A DNA stretch of 64,000 nucleotides from Huaxiibacter chinensis (lineage in GTDB: Bacteria > Pseudomonadota > Gammaproteobacteria > Enterobacterales > Enterobacteriaceae). Location of the stretch: contig NZ_JAJVHF010000006.1 in the NCBI RefSeq assembly GCF_022171985.1, positions 124,001 through 188,000 of the forward strand, given 5' to 3'. The notes under the pieces were generated by a model. That model searched no databases. It was not told where the DNA came from and saw only the letters and a program-made list of their open reading frames with translations. Shown piece after piece: positions 45,260 to 53,186 of the stretch; the stretch's first letter is position 1, and the number at the start of each line of letters is the position of its first letter. The position numbers and the translations under genes were made by a program.

Positions 45260-47086
45260 TTAGTGAACCTTGCTGGCGAGCTGTTTTTCGGTACGTGTTT
45301 TCAGCGCGATCAACGCACGCTCAAAGGCTTTAATTTCATCATTGAGCTTCGTGCAGGACGCTTCCATATCCTCAAGTAACGCGCTAAACAGCGTGTTAAC
45401 TTTATGCCGGATTTCGCGCTCAATGCTGTCGTGATAGAAACTCAGCACCTGATCCCGCACCTCGTTGAGGTTGTCGCCCACGGCAATTTCAATTGTGCGC
45501 GTCGTCTGCTGAGCGCTGTCGCCTGTCATGGAACCAATGCCCGCGCCGATGCTGGCACCGATTGCCGCGCCCACCGGACCGAGTAACATGCCTGCGGCGC
45601 CGCCTAACAATGCGCCTAGTCCACCGTTACGTCCCCGTGTGCTTTTGGTGTATCCCTCCGGGATTTGCTCGGTGACTTTCTCCAGCGAGAACGACGGCAG
45701 CGTCAACGGCGACTGGTGCCACGTTGTGATCACTGCCGTTTTAAACGCCTTCATTACGTCGTCTAAAATGGCCTCCAGCGCGTTGTCTACCCGCGTGGCC
45801 CTGAGGTTATCCCACTGAGGCTGAGCCTCCTGCAGCGCACGGTTGAGGTGCTGTTCATCATCGCGAGACGCTGCCATGGCATCAAAGCGCGAAACGATGG
45901 CATTGCGCAGGGCAGATTGCGCCTCGCGCGTGGCGGGCACGACCTTTTTCTGCACGTTTGCGTTCAGGTTACTCAGCATCGTTGCCCACGAGCCCGTTAG
46001 CTGGTGATATTCCGCCACTTCCAGCAGGCAACCGGTTAAGAAGTTTTTAAAATTGGTCATTGGCACGGCGCGCTTCATGCGCACGCCACGCGCCTGTGAT
46101 ATTTCATGCAGTCGGGCAAAAAGCTGCCCCATGCCGCTGTCGTGGATGGCCGCAGGGTTGTCAGCATGTAATTCCGCATAGCGGGCCGAAACCGACAAAA
46201 TATCCACGTCGCTGGCATCAATCTGGCTGCTTTGCAGTTCGTCGCGCACGAATTTCTGCTGCATCTCGCGATCCTGGCGGGATTTCATTACGCAAAGCTC
46301 TGTCGGCTCCTCCCTGACCGCATCCCAGCCGTGCTGTTTTTTATCGCTACCCGTCAGCAACAGCATGATGCTTTTTTCTTTGCCAACGAGCTGGCGGATC
46401 TCATGGAGATCGCTGGCCCTGCCCGGCGCATCCGATTTCATGGTATACAAAATCAGGTCAGCATGATCGGCATGCTCTTTCGCCAGCTCGCCATTTTGTG
46501 ACCGCACGGAGTGCAAGCCTGGAGAATCAACCCAGGTCAGGCCCGGCAGGCGAAAGCTTTGAATGGAACTGGTCGCCTCCGTTGCATCCACGCGGAATTT
46601 GCCCTGCTTCTCTGCTTCGTGCTGCGCATCGCCGTTTTCGGCATCCGTATTGTCATAGGATTTATAGCTCAGCGCGGTGTTGCCTTCCTGCTGCTCAGCG
46701 GTCGGATTAACATGCCCCCAGGCCATATAATTCCCCAGCGAGCTTTTACCTGATTTCACCTTCCCATAAACATATACCAGCAGCGAATCTTCAAAGTTCT
46801 GGCGAAAGCTTAGCCCTTTGTTTTGTTTCTCCAGCTTGGTTTTCCAGGCCTTATCGAGCGTCTTTAGCCCGGAGATAAACCCGCCCAACGACTCACTTAA
46901 CGGGCTGGTCTCCGGCAGCTTTGCCTGCGCGTCTTCCAGAAGCCCGAACAAATTGGTGCGAAACCGTGTGTAGTGGTCCGCAAAGGTTTTATCTAACGCT
47001 TTGGCCTGGTCCAGCGAGGCATCGAATTGCGCCTGCAGCGTCTGAAAAGAGTCCAGCAGGTCTTCGCGCAGCATCTCGTTATTCAT
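45260..47086 (-). CDS. Dynamin-like GTPase (Leo-type), 608 aa with glycine-zipper segment
   Basis: 608 residues from the ATG at 47086, because AAGGTGA lies 8 bases before it; an in-frame GTG at 47098 overlaps that site. An N-terminal helical region of about 100 residues precedes G1 GKVKSGKSS (about residues 108-116), G3 DSPGLH (about 187-192) and G4 TGSDKK (about 245-250). A remarkable Gly/Ala-rich segment (LLGGAAGMLLGPVGAAIGAS and following IGAGIGSMTG, about residues 500-535) looks like a membrane-inserting glycine zipper. Helical flanks follow. Second-to-last GTPase gene of the operon; 16 bp after the small membrane-protein gene. Confidence 0.85.
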   Translation of the reverse strand: MNNEMLREDLLDSFQTLQAQFDASLDQAKALDKTFADHYTRFRTNLFGLLEDAQAKLPETSPLSESLGGFISGLKTLDKAWKTKLEKQNKGLSFRQNFEDSLLVYVYGKVKSGKSSLGNYMAWGHVNPTAEQQEGNTALSYKSYDNTDAENGDAQHEAEKQGKFRVDATEATSSIQSFRLPGLTWVDSPGLHSVRSQNGELAKEHADHADLILYTMKSDAPGRASDLHEIRQLVGKEKSIMLLLTGSDKKQHGWDAVREEPTELCVMKSRQDREMQQKFVRDELQSSQIDASDVDILSVSARYAELHADNPAAIHDSGMGQLFARLHEISQARGVRMKRAVPMTNFKNFLTGCLLEVAEYHQLTGSWATMLSNLNANVQKKVVPATREAQSALRNAIVSRFDAMAASRDDEQHLNRALQEAQPQWDNLRATRVDNALEAILDDVMKAFKTAVITTWHQSPLTLPSFSLEKVTEQIPEGYTKSTRGRNGGLGALLGGAAGMLLGPVGAAIGASIGAGIGSMTGDSAQQTTRTIEIAVGDNLNEVRDQVLSFYHDSIEREIRHKVNTLFSALLEDMEASCTKLNDEIKAFERALIALKTRTEKQLASKVH

Positions 47087-47102
47087 GTGTTCTCTCACCT
47101 TC

Positions 47103-47639
47103 TTAGCGACTCAAATGCTGGCGAATGCGCTCAAACTGCTCGCGGTAGTCCTGAAGCACCTGCAGTTGTTCCTGGCAATCAATCAGCTCGTCCACGGCGT
47201 CATAAAATTGTTCCGTCATGGTCAACTCAACGTCGTAGCAGGCCTCAAACTCCGTGAGGTTTTCCCGGGTAGTGCGATTCAACATCACGAGTTCATTGAT
47301 ATCAGTGAAAGATTCCGCAACCACGCGCTTGTATTGTTTTCCGGTTTGTAAAACGACGGCTTTAAAGGCCGGCTGACTTTGCCAGGCGACATCGACCCAC
47401 CCCGTCAGCGTGTGCTCGAAATCAGCGCGACGCTCCTCACCTTCTTTTATGAGCGCCGCTTTGATGGAGTCACGCTCCTCCTGCTGTTCGCGCTCGCGAC
47501 GTTCCCGTTCGGCGCGTTCCCGGCGGCGGCGTTCTTCGTCGTCTCCGTTACCGTTTGAGCTGTCGTCATCGCTGGATGCAGAAGCAATGAGTGCGCCTAC
47601 GCCTAAAACCGCTGCGCCAATTAACCACGGAAGTGCCAT
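47103..47639 (-). CDS. Small membrane-anchored, highly charged helical protein of the GTPase operon
   Basis: 178 residues. One N-terminal membrane helix (LPWLIGAAVLGVGALIAS, residues 3-20), an acidic Ser/Asp linker, then an extreme Arg/Glu-rich helix (residues 35-57) and a helical C-terminal region. No family recognised. AAGGAGAGAGCAA precedes the ATG. Placement between GTPase genes with short gaps suggests it anchors or nucleates the GTPases at the inner membrane; this is inference. Confidence 0.8.
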   Translation of the reverse strand: MALPWLIGAAVLGVGALIASASSDDDSSNGNGDDEERRRRERAERERREREQQEERDSIKAALIKEGEERRADFEHTLTGWVDVAWQSQPAFKAVVLQTGKQYKRVVAESFTDINELVMLNRTTRENLTEFEACYDVELTMTEQFYDAVDELIDCQEQLQVLQDYREQFERIRQHLSR

Positions 47640-47650
47640 TTGCTCTCTCC

Positions 47651-48484
47651 TTAGACAGCGGGGAAGTTTTTGAGGGAGTGCTCCATTGAAGCGCGGAAGT
47701 TTTCCATCACCTTATCGAAAGGCTGGAAACCGTTTTGAATTTGAGATTTCTTGCGCACAAATTGTTCATGCAGCGCCGTCTCAGCCTGGATAAACTCCGC
47801 GATAATCTCTTCTACGGCCACGCGTTGACGCTCACGTTTTACGTTAACCGCATCGGTATTTAATCCGTCCAGATGTTCCGCCAGATCGTAAAGACGGCTG
47901 GCGCGAATAAGACCTTCCTGTTTTTGCATTACGCCCGCGTGGAAGCGTGAACCCGAAAGGGCATAGCAGCGTGGCATAAAGCCAAGGTCGTCGCGGCATT
48001 GTTCCAGCATGCGCTTTTCAATAGCAGCGATATTCTCAGCGCTTTCGACATCCGCTTTGCTCAGAATAAGAATGATATTTTGTTCGGCATACTCGCCGAA
48101 TGAGGCTTTAAGCTGGCGCAAAAAATCCATTTCTATCTGTTCCAGCTCACCCTGAGGCTGGTGTACAAACAGGACGATATCCGCTTTCGCCGCACCCTGC
48201 AGCGCAATCAGGTCATCGGCATTATTGGCATCAAGGCCGGGAGTATCGAGAAAAACAAAATCGTCGGTTTCAAATTCGCTTAATTCCGCCGTTTCACGGA
48301 TGTCATTCGTGCGAAAACATTCGGTTTGAATGTGGTTCGTGAGCATATTGAGCAGAAAGCTTTTTCCGGCATTCATTAATCCCCACGCGGCAATAATCGG
48401 TTTACCTGCGGTGATTTCCTGCTCAAGTAAGGCATCTGCCTTTTGTAATAACGAGGCGTGCGAAGGTGTACAGACATTAACCAT
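47651..48484 (-). CDS. P-loop GTPase, first gene of dynamin-like operon
   Basis: 277 residues. G1 GLMNAGKS (35-42), probable G2 in RETAE, G3 DTPGLD (80-85) and G4 SKAD (142-145). It has a helical C-terminal third (residues 215-277) but no obvious membrane segment. The NAGKS signature is shared with the 550-aa GTPase of the operon, so the two are likely related G-domains. The ATG has a weak ribosome-binding site and is preceded by a leader containing a 23-bp palindrome. In Leo operons one GTPase partner is smaller, which this resembles. Confidence 0.83.
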   Translation of the reverse strand: MVNVCTPSHASLLQKADALLEQEITAGKPIIAAWGLMNAGKSFLLNMLTNHIQTECFRTNDIRETAELSEFETDDFVFLDTPGLDANNADDLIALQGAAKADIVLFVHQPQGELEQIEMDFLRQLKASFGEYAEQNIILILSKADVESAENIAAIEKRMLEQCRDDLGFMPRCYALSGSRFHAGVMQKQEGLIRASRLYDLAEHLDGLNTDAVNVKRERQRVAVEEIIAEFIQAETALHEQFVRKKSQIQNGFQPFDKVMENFRASMEHSLKNFPAV

Positions 48485-48793
48485 TGGGGGGTCTCGCTGC
48501 GTTAAAGGTGATGAAAATGGCTTAACTCTTTTAGAAAGAGTTAACGGCCAAAAAAAAAGAAACTTAAGACGCCCTACGATTATTGATAGGAAGCGTGAGG
48601 ATAAGAGTAGAGCGTGGCGCTGACAGCTTGTGTCAGTTCAAAGCGGGTGTCCGATCAATTCTGATCGAATTTAACGTCATCTTTTACAGGGGCGACTTTG
48701 CGATATGTTTGCCGTTCAGATTGGCCTGAACGGGCGTATAACGACGCGCAACGATATTACTCTACGGCAATCACGAATATCGTTGCGCCCTGT
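48485..48793. other. 309-bp intergenic region packed with inverted repeats
   Basis: Between the GTPase operon start and the blc stop. Five inverted repeats: TTAACTCTTT/AAAGAGTTAA (48522-48544, 3-nt loop); CTGACA/TGTCAG (48620-48636); CGATCA/TGATCG (48652-48667); CCGTTCAG/CTGAACGG (48712-48733); and 13-bp arms GCGCAACGATATT/AATATCGTTGCGC (48746-48788, 17-nt loop). The last ends 5 bp from the blc stop and may terminate it. The first lies in the operon leader and may be an operator or attenuator. The operon promoter must lie in this region, but I see no unambiguous -35/-10 pair. Confidence 0.75.
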
Positions 48794-49318
48794 TTACTGT
48801 TTTACCCACACCAGTTGGTCGACGCGGAACCCCAGCCCTTTGGCGATATTCAGGTAATCTTGCTTCACCGCGTCCGGCATATTTGGCGTACGCGACAGGA
48901 GCCAGAGATAATCGCGATTCGGTCCACTGACCAGCGCGTACTGATATTTATCATCAAGCGCAATCACGTTATATCCGCCGTAGAACGGGCCAAAGAAGGA
49001 GACTTTCAGCGCAGCCGTGGTGGGCTTGCCGGTGAAATAGGCCTTACCTTCGCTCTCATTCCATTTATTTTTTACCGGATCGTAGCCCCGGTTCAGCACG
49101 GTGATACCGCCATCGCTACGCTTACCATAGGTTGCCGTTACCTGTTGCAGCCCGCGCTCAAAGCGGTTTTCCAGGCGGGCGACCTCGTACCATTTGCCTA
49201 AATAACGGCCAGCATCAAAATCAGTAATGGGTTGAACCCCTTTAGGCGGGGTCGGTGATTTACAGGCCACCAGCGCGAGGGAAATCGCGACACCTGTTAA
49301 AACGGGCCATAACTTCAT
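48794..49318 (-). CDS. blc: Outer-membrane lipoprotein lipocalin
   Basis: 174 residues from the ATG at 49318 (MKLWPVLTGVAISLALVACKS), preceded by AAAGGAGTTCTT. Signal peptide with lipobox LVAC (Cys19); +2 is Lys, so outer-membrane sorting. Lipocalin motifs: DAGRYLGKWYEVARLENRFERG (GxW) and the C-terminal YALVSGPNRDYLWLLSRTP. Binds fatty acids or lysophospholipids; typically RpoS-induced in E. coli. Confidence 0.95.
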   Translation of the reverse strand: MKLWPVLTGVAISLALVACKSPTPPKGVQPITDFDAGRYLGKWYEVARLENRFERGLQQVTATYGKRSDGGITVLNRGYDPVKNKWNESEGKAYFTGKPTTAALKVSFFGPFYGGYNVIALDDKYQYALVSGPNRDYLWLLSRTPNMPDAVKQDYLNIAKGLGFRVDQLVWVKQ

Positions 49319-49595
49319 AAGAACTCCTTTCCAGTGCACCTAGGTTAGTAAGTGTAGTGCACGCAGCACCGGCTTTATTCAACGGATGACCAATCGCCGT
49401 ATATTAAGACTTATCTTTTAGCGGGCGACTTATAGCATTGGCAGGTTTGTCCGCCGTTGCGCGAACAATATCACCAGGCGTAATGCAAGGGTCGCCCCGT
49501 AAAAGGGGTGCTCCAGTTATCACGAAAAGTTGAATACTCTTTTGCAATCAACCTGCTAGATTTTCCCTTGTGATTTAATCTGACAGGACATCAAC

Positions 49596-50006
49596 ATGAA
49601 TAAACTCTCTGGCCTTATTATTCTTTCTTCTCTGGCAATGGTTCCAGCGGCATTTAGCGCACCGGTCGGTACATTAAGTGTTCATATTCTGAATCAGCAA
49701 ACCGGGCTTCCCTCCCCTGGCGTCACCGTCACGCTGGAAAAACAGCAGCAGAATAACTGGACGTCTGTCGCGAGCGGCAAAACCGATGCTGACGGCAGAA
49801 TTAAATCCCTGTATCCACAGGATCAGGACATGCAGCCAGGTGTCTATAAAGTGACGTTCAAAACGAACGATTACTTCCAGAGCCAGAAACTGGAATCCTT
49901 CTTCCCGGAGGTCCCGGTTCAGTTCACCGTGACCCGCACGAACGAAAAACTGCACATTCCCCTTCTGTTAAGCCAGTACGGGTATTCAACCTATAAAGGC
50001 AGCTGA
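49596..50006 (+). CDS. hiuH: Periplasmic 5-hydroxyisourate hydrolase (transthyretin-like)
   Basis: 136 residues with a signal peptide ([22 protein letters not shown]) and the transthyretin-related fold: [35 protein letters not shown] and the C-terminal YKGS. The family consensus ends YRGS, so Arg is replaced by Lys. Catalyses ring opening of 5-hydroxyisourate in urate breakdown. A terminator follows. No other purine-degradation gene is nearby. Confidence 0.92.
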   Translation: MNKLSGLIILSSLAMVPAAFSAPVGTLSVHILNQQTGLPSPGVTVTLEKQQQNNWTSVASGKTDADGRIKSLYPQDQDMQPGVYKVTFKTNDYFQSQKLESFFPEVPVQFTVTRTNEKLHIPLLLSQYGYSTYKGS

Positions 50007-50015
50007 TCCTCTCTG

Positions 50016-50047
50016 GCGCTTAATACCCTCTGTTAAGCGCTTTTTTT
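50016..50047 (+). terminator. Terminator after hiuH
   Basis: GCGCTTAA (50016-50023), 9-nt loop, TTAAGCGC (50033-50040), followed by seven T. Confidence 0.9.
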
Positions 50048-50095
50048 GACATCCTATCTCCCTGATATTACTCACTATAAAAAATTAAACCCTCC

Positions 50096-50131
50096 AAAAC
50101 TTAGACAAACAATATTATTTGTGTAAGTTTT
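50096..50131 (+). promoter_or_regulatory. 36-bp near-perfect palindrome (candidate MerR-type operator)
   Basis: Left half 50096-50113 and right half 50114-50131 are inverted copies with 16 of 18 positions matching (boxes AAAACTTA..ACAAA and TTTGT..TAAGTTTT). A -10-like TATACT follows at 50135-50140. The pattern recalls the MlrA/BluR/LitR boxes of MerR-family regulators, but no such regulator is encoded nearby. Confidence 0.6.
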
Positions 50132-50179
50132 AGCTATACTGTTTTTATCGTCGCAAACAGATTTCCGGAGGAGCGCCTC

Positions 50180-51139
50180 ATGAACAAGCAGCCCGTACTA
50201 GGTATCAGCGGATGCCTGACCGGATCGGCCGTGCGCTTTGACGGCGGCCATAAACGAATGGGATTTGTGATGGATGCGCTGGCAAAACGGGTGACCTTCA
50301 AACCCGTCTGTCCGGAGATGGCGATTGGCCTGCCGGTTCCGCGTCCGGCGCTGCGCCTGGTAAAAACGACCGTTGGCGATATCCAGATGCGTTTTACTCA
50401 CGCACCGCATGATGACGTTACCGATAAAATGGCTGATTTTACGGCGAAGTATCTGCCCACTGTCGCCCATTATGACGGCTTTATTGTCTGCGCTAAGTCA
50501 CCCAGCTGCGGCATGGAGCGCGTCCGTCAGTATGACGAAAAGGGGAATCAGGGCAGCAAAGTTGGGGTGGGGACATTCACCGCAGCCTTAATGGAAAAAT
50601 ACCCGTGGCTGCCGGTGGAAGAAGACGGACGCCTGCACGATCCGGTGCTGCGCGAGAACTTTATTGCCCGGATATTTGCCCTGCATGAGCTGAACACCCT
50701 TCGCGATAAAGGACTGACGCGCGGCGCGCTGCTGGCCTTCCACAGCCGCTATAAGCTGCAACTGCTGGCGCATAACCAGCGCGCATACCGTGAAATTGGT
50801 CCTTTTGTCGCATCGCTTCACGAGTGGAAAGATCTCGATGATTTCTTTGTGGCCTATCGCGATAAGCTGATGGCGATCCTCAAACAGCCTGCATCGCGTA
50901 AAAACCACACCAACGTGCTGATGCATATTCAGGGCTATTTCCGTGAAAAACTGAACGCCCGCCAGCGTTCCGAACTGCGCGAAGTGATCCTGAATTACCG
51001 CGCGGGGCTGTTGCCTATCCTCGCGCCATTGACCCTGCTGAAGCACTATCTGGCAGAACATCCGGATAACTATCTGCTGACGCAGAACTACTTTGATCCC
51101 TACCCCGATGAGCTCGGGTTACGGCTCGCCATCAGTTAA
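50180..51139 (+). CDS. DUF523-DUF1722 fusion protein (TudS-like / YbgA-like)
   Basis: 319 residues in two domains. Residues 1-150 are DUF523, with cysteines in GISGCLTG (Cys12), KPVCPEM (Cys44) and KSPSCGMER (Cys110). In TudS of this family such cysteines hold a [4Fe-4S] cluster that desulfurises thiouracil. Residues about 185-305 are DUF1722, the domain that forms E. coli YbgA, encoded beside photolyase phrB. GGAGGAGCGCC gives a strong ribosome-binding site. The palindrome upstream suggests specific regulation. The function of the fusion is uncertain; RNA/nucleobase sulfur metabolism or light-stress response are possibilities. Confidence 0.88.
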   Translation: MNKQPVLGISGCLTGSAVRFDGGHKRMGFVMDALAKRVTFKPVCPEMAIGLPVPRPALRLVKTTVGDIQMRFTHAPHDDVTDKMADFTAKYLPTVAHYDGFIVCAKSPSCGMERVRQYDEKGNQGSKVGVGTFTAALMEKYPWLPVEEDGRLHDPVLRENFIARIFALHELNTLRDKGLTRGALLAFHSRYKLQLLAHNQRAYREIGPFVASLHEWKDLDDFFVAYRDKLMAILKQPASRKNHTNVLMHIQGYFREKLNARQRSELREVILNYRAGLLPILAPLTLLKHYLAEHPDNYLLTQNYFDPYPDELGLRLAIS

Positions 51140-51193
51140 CGCTTCATAACGCGAAGGCCCCTTGCCCGAAGGGTCCGAACAGGTAGCACCCTT

Positions 51194-51222
51194 AGACGAC
51201 ATCCTCACTGTCGTCTTTTTTT
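51194..51222 (+). terminator. Terminator after the DUF523-DUF1722 gene
   Basis: AGACGACA (51194-51201), 7-nt loop, TGTCGTCT (51209-51216) then a T-run. Confidence 0.9.
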
Positions 51223-51286
51223 ATGTTTTTTTCTAATAATACTGGCATTATATACAGGGTTATAGGACAACTGCGGGTGCTTCCTG

Positions 51287-52375
51287 ATGATTAAAACGCT
51301 GCACATTGAAAACTACCGCTCAATTCGTCGCCAGTCTCTGGAGCTGGAACAGCTCAATATTGTGTTTGGCCCAAACGGCAGCGGTAAATCCAATATTTAT
51401 AAAGCCATTCATCTGATGCACAGCGCGGCACAGGGGCAGTTTTCGCAGGCGCTGGCAAACGAAGGGGGCATCCTTAAGGTTTTCTGGGCAGGAAAATCAC
51501 GCAGCGACCAGCTACGGCGCATGTCGCTGGCGGTAGAAACCGATACGTATGAGTACGAACTGCAGGTCGGTTTCGTCGAAAAAGTGCCTTATCCCTCTCA
51601 GTTCAACCTCGACCCCGTAATCAAAGAAGAGTCAATTTGGCTGAGCAACCAGCATCGCCGCCCCTCTGCCCGCCTGATGCAGCGCAAGAATCAGACCGTT
51701 TTCCTCAACAACGTCCATCACGAAAAGGTGACCCACAGCGGCACGCTGTATGAGAACGAATCGGTGTTTGGGCAACTGGGTGAGCCGCATCTTTATCCGG
51801 AGGTGTCGCAGATGCGCGAATCGCTGCGCAACTGGCGTTTTTATCACGAGTTTTCCGTCTCCTCCGGCTCGGCGATGCGGGCTCCGCAGGTCGGCTTTCG
51901 CTCGCCGATCCTGGCCAGCGACGGCGCAAACCTGGCGGCCGCTTTCCAGACCATTGTCGAAATTGGCGACGAACTGCTGCTGATGCGCATTCTGGATCAG
52001 GCTTTTCCCGGCTGCGTCTTTTACAGCGACAATAGCGACGGCCGTTTTCGCATGATGATGCAGCGCGAAGGATTAAGCCGTCCGCTCGAGCCCGCCGAGT
52101 TTTCCGACGGTACGCTGCGTTTTCTGTGCCTGGCTGTGGCCCTGTTAAGCCCGCGCCCGCCGGCGTTTATTGCCCTTAACGAGCCTGAAAATAGCCTGCA
52201 CCCGCAAATGCTGCCCGCGCTGGCGAGCCTGATTGCCGAGGCCAGCCGCTACTCGCAGATCTGGCTCACCAGCCACTCGCCGGAACTGGCAGAGCTTATC
52301 GAAAAACACTGCGCCTTTTCGCTCTATCAGCTGTCGATGGAGGAGGGGGAAACGCGGATGCAGCAGCTTCGCTGA
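51287..52375 (+). CDS. Solitary RecF/OLD-like AAA ATPase
   Basis: 362 residues. Walker A GPNGSGKS (28-35) directly after the IENYRSIRR start typical of SMC/RecF-type AAA proteins. A signature-like FSDGTLRFLCLAVAL, Walker B FIALNEPENSLHP and H-loop TSHSPEL follow. The usual Asp before Glu in Walker B is Asn (NEPE), as recalled for COG4637-type ATPases. No TOPRIM nuclease domain and no nuclease partner next door, so it is not a complete OLD or Gabija system. Function unknown. Confidence 0.85.
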   Translation: MIKTLHIENYRSIRRQSLELEQLNIVFGPNGSGKSNIYKAIHLMHSAAQGQFSQALANEGGILKVFWAGKSRSDQLRRMSLAVETDTYEYELQVGFVEKVPYPSQFNLDPVIKEESIWLSNQHRRPSARLMQRKNQTVFLNNVHHEKVTHSGTLYENESVFGQLGEPHLYPEVSQMRESLRNWRFYHEFSVSSGSAMRAPQVGFRSPILASDGANLAAAFQTIVEIGDELLLMRILDQAFPGCVFYSDNSDGRFRMMMQREGLSRPLEPAEFSDGTLRFLCLAVALLSPRPPAFIALNEPENSLHPQMLPALASLIAEASRYSQIWLTSHSPELAELIEKHCAFSLYQLSMEEGETRMQQLR

Positions 52376-52394
52376 ACCTGTTACCCGTTCAGAA

Positions 52395-53090
52395 TTATGC
52401 GTTGCGAAACGTCTTTCGCCACTCGGCGGGACTGACGCCGAAACGCGATTTGAACTGTTGCCGGTAGGTGACGGGCGAGACAAAGCCCACCTGTTCTGCC
52501 ACGGTTTCAATGGGCAGGCTGCCTGATTCCAGCAGGATCTGGCTGCGGCGCAGACGTTCGGCAGTGAGCCAGTCGGCAACGGTCATACCCGTGGCTTTCA
52601 CGAAGTGGCGGGTTAAGGTACGGCGGCTCATTGAAACCACCTCTGCCAGCGAGTCCAGGTTGTGCCGCTCATGAATATGGCGCTGCAGATAATCGATCAG
52701 GCAGTTTATTCGCGTATCACGGGTGTTTTCCGGAACCGGCTGGGCGATAAACTGCGCCTGTCCCCCTTCGCGGTGCGGGGGGACGATCATCCGGCGGGCA
52801 ATCTGATTCGCCACCACGCTGCCGAAACGCTGGCGAATAATGTACAGGCAACAATCAATCGCCGCCTGGTCCCAGTGATCCTCATGAGTATGGGTCACAA
52901 TAACCGCATCGACATCGACAATCTTATCCACTCCGAAAGGGAGATCGACCATCGGATTGCGTATTTCAGCGTGTGCCGTTCCTGGAAAACCCGGCCAGGC
53001 ACCTTTAGGCGCAAGCATCGGGTCAATCAGAAAGCGTTTTCCTGCATAGGTAATAATCTGGGTCGCATTGCGAATTTGGGTAATCTTCAT
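52395..53090 (-). CDS. Chimeric protein: metallo-beta-lactamase N-terminus fused to GlxA/AraC-type regulator C-terminus
   Basis: 231 residues from ATG at 53090 (7 bases after GGAGGA; an ATG two codons upstream abuts the ribosome-binding site). Residues 1-78 are the start of an MBL-fold hydrolase, including THTHEDHWD (66-74). From about residue 79 the sequence switches to the linker and C-terminus of a GlxA-family regulator: CLYIIRQRFGSVVANQIARR, VPPHREGGQAQFI and a complete AraC DNA-binding domain (LDSLAEVVSMSRRTLTRHFV, VAEQVGFVSPVTYRQQF). The rest of the MBL metal ligands and the DJ-1/PfpI sensor domain are missing. Likely an in-frame deletion fusion of two neighbouring genes. Confidence 0.82.
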   Translation of the reverse strand: MKITQIRNATQIITYAGKRFLIDPMLAPKGAWPGFPGTAHAEIRNPMVDLPFGVDKIVDVDAVIVTHTHEDHWDQAAIDCCLYIIRQRFGSVVANQIARRMIVPPHREGGQAQFIAQPVPENTRDTRINCLIDYLQRHIHERHNLDSLAEVVSMSRRTLTRHFVKATGMTVADWLTAERLRRSQILLESGSLPIETVAEQVGFVSPVTYRQQFKSRFGVSPAEWRKTFRNA

Positions 53091-53186
53091 CGTCATTCCT
53101 CCATTAGGGTATGACGAAAGAATAATCCCGGCCTGCTTTTTGCGATGTGGGCATACGGGCGATGATCGATGAAATCGGGCCAACGT

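Noticed and set aside
48698..49201. 167-codon plus-strand frame opposite blc
   Set aside because: Antisense to the clear lipocalin gene and runs through the hairpin-rich intergenic region; no product recognised.
41402..53090. Search for a second copy of the selC 3' end as an island right border
   Set aside because: By eye I found no repeat of the tRNA 3' end in the intergenic regions I read; a degenerate copy cannot be excluded without alignment.
51287..53090. ATPase plus neighbouring gene as an OLD/Gabija-type defence pair
   Set aside because: The neighbour is a convergent MBL-AraC chimera with no nuclease or helicase domain, so they do not form an operon.
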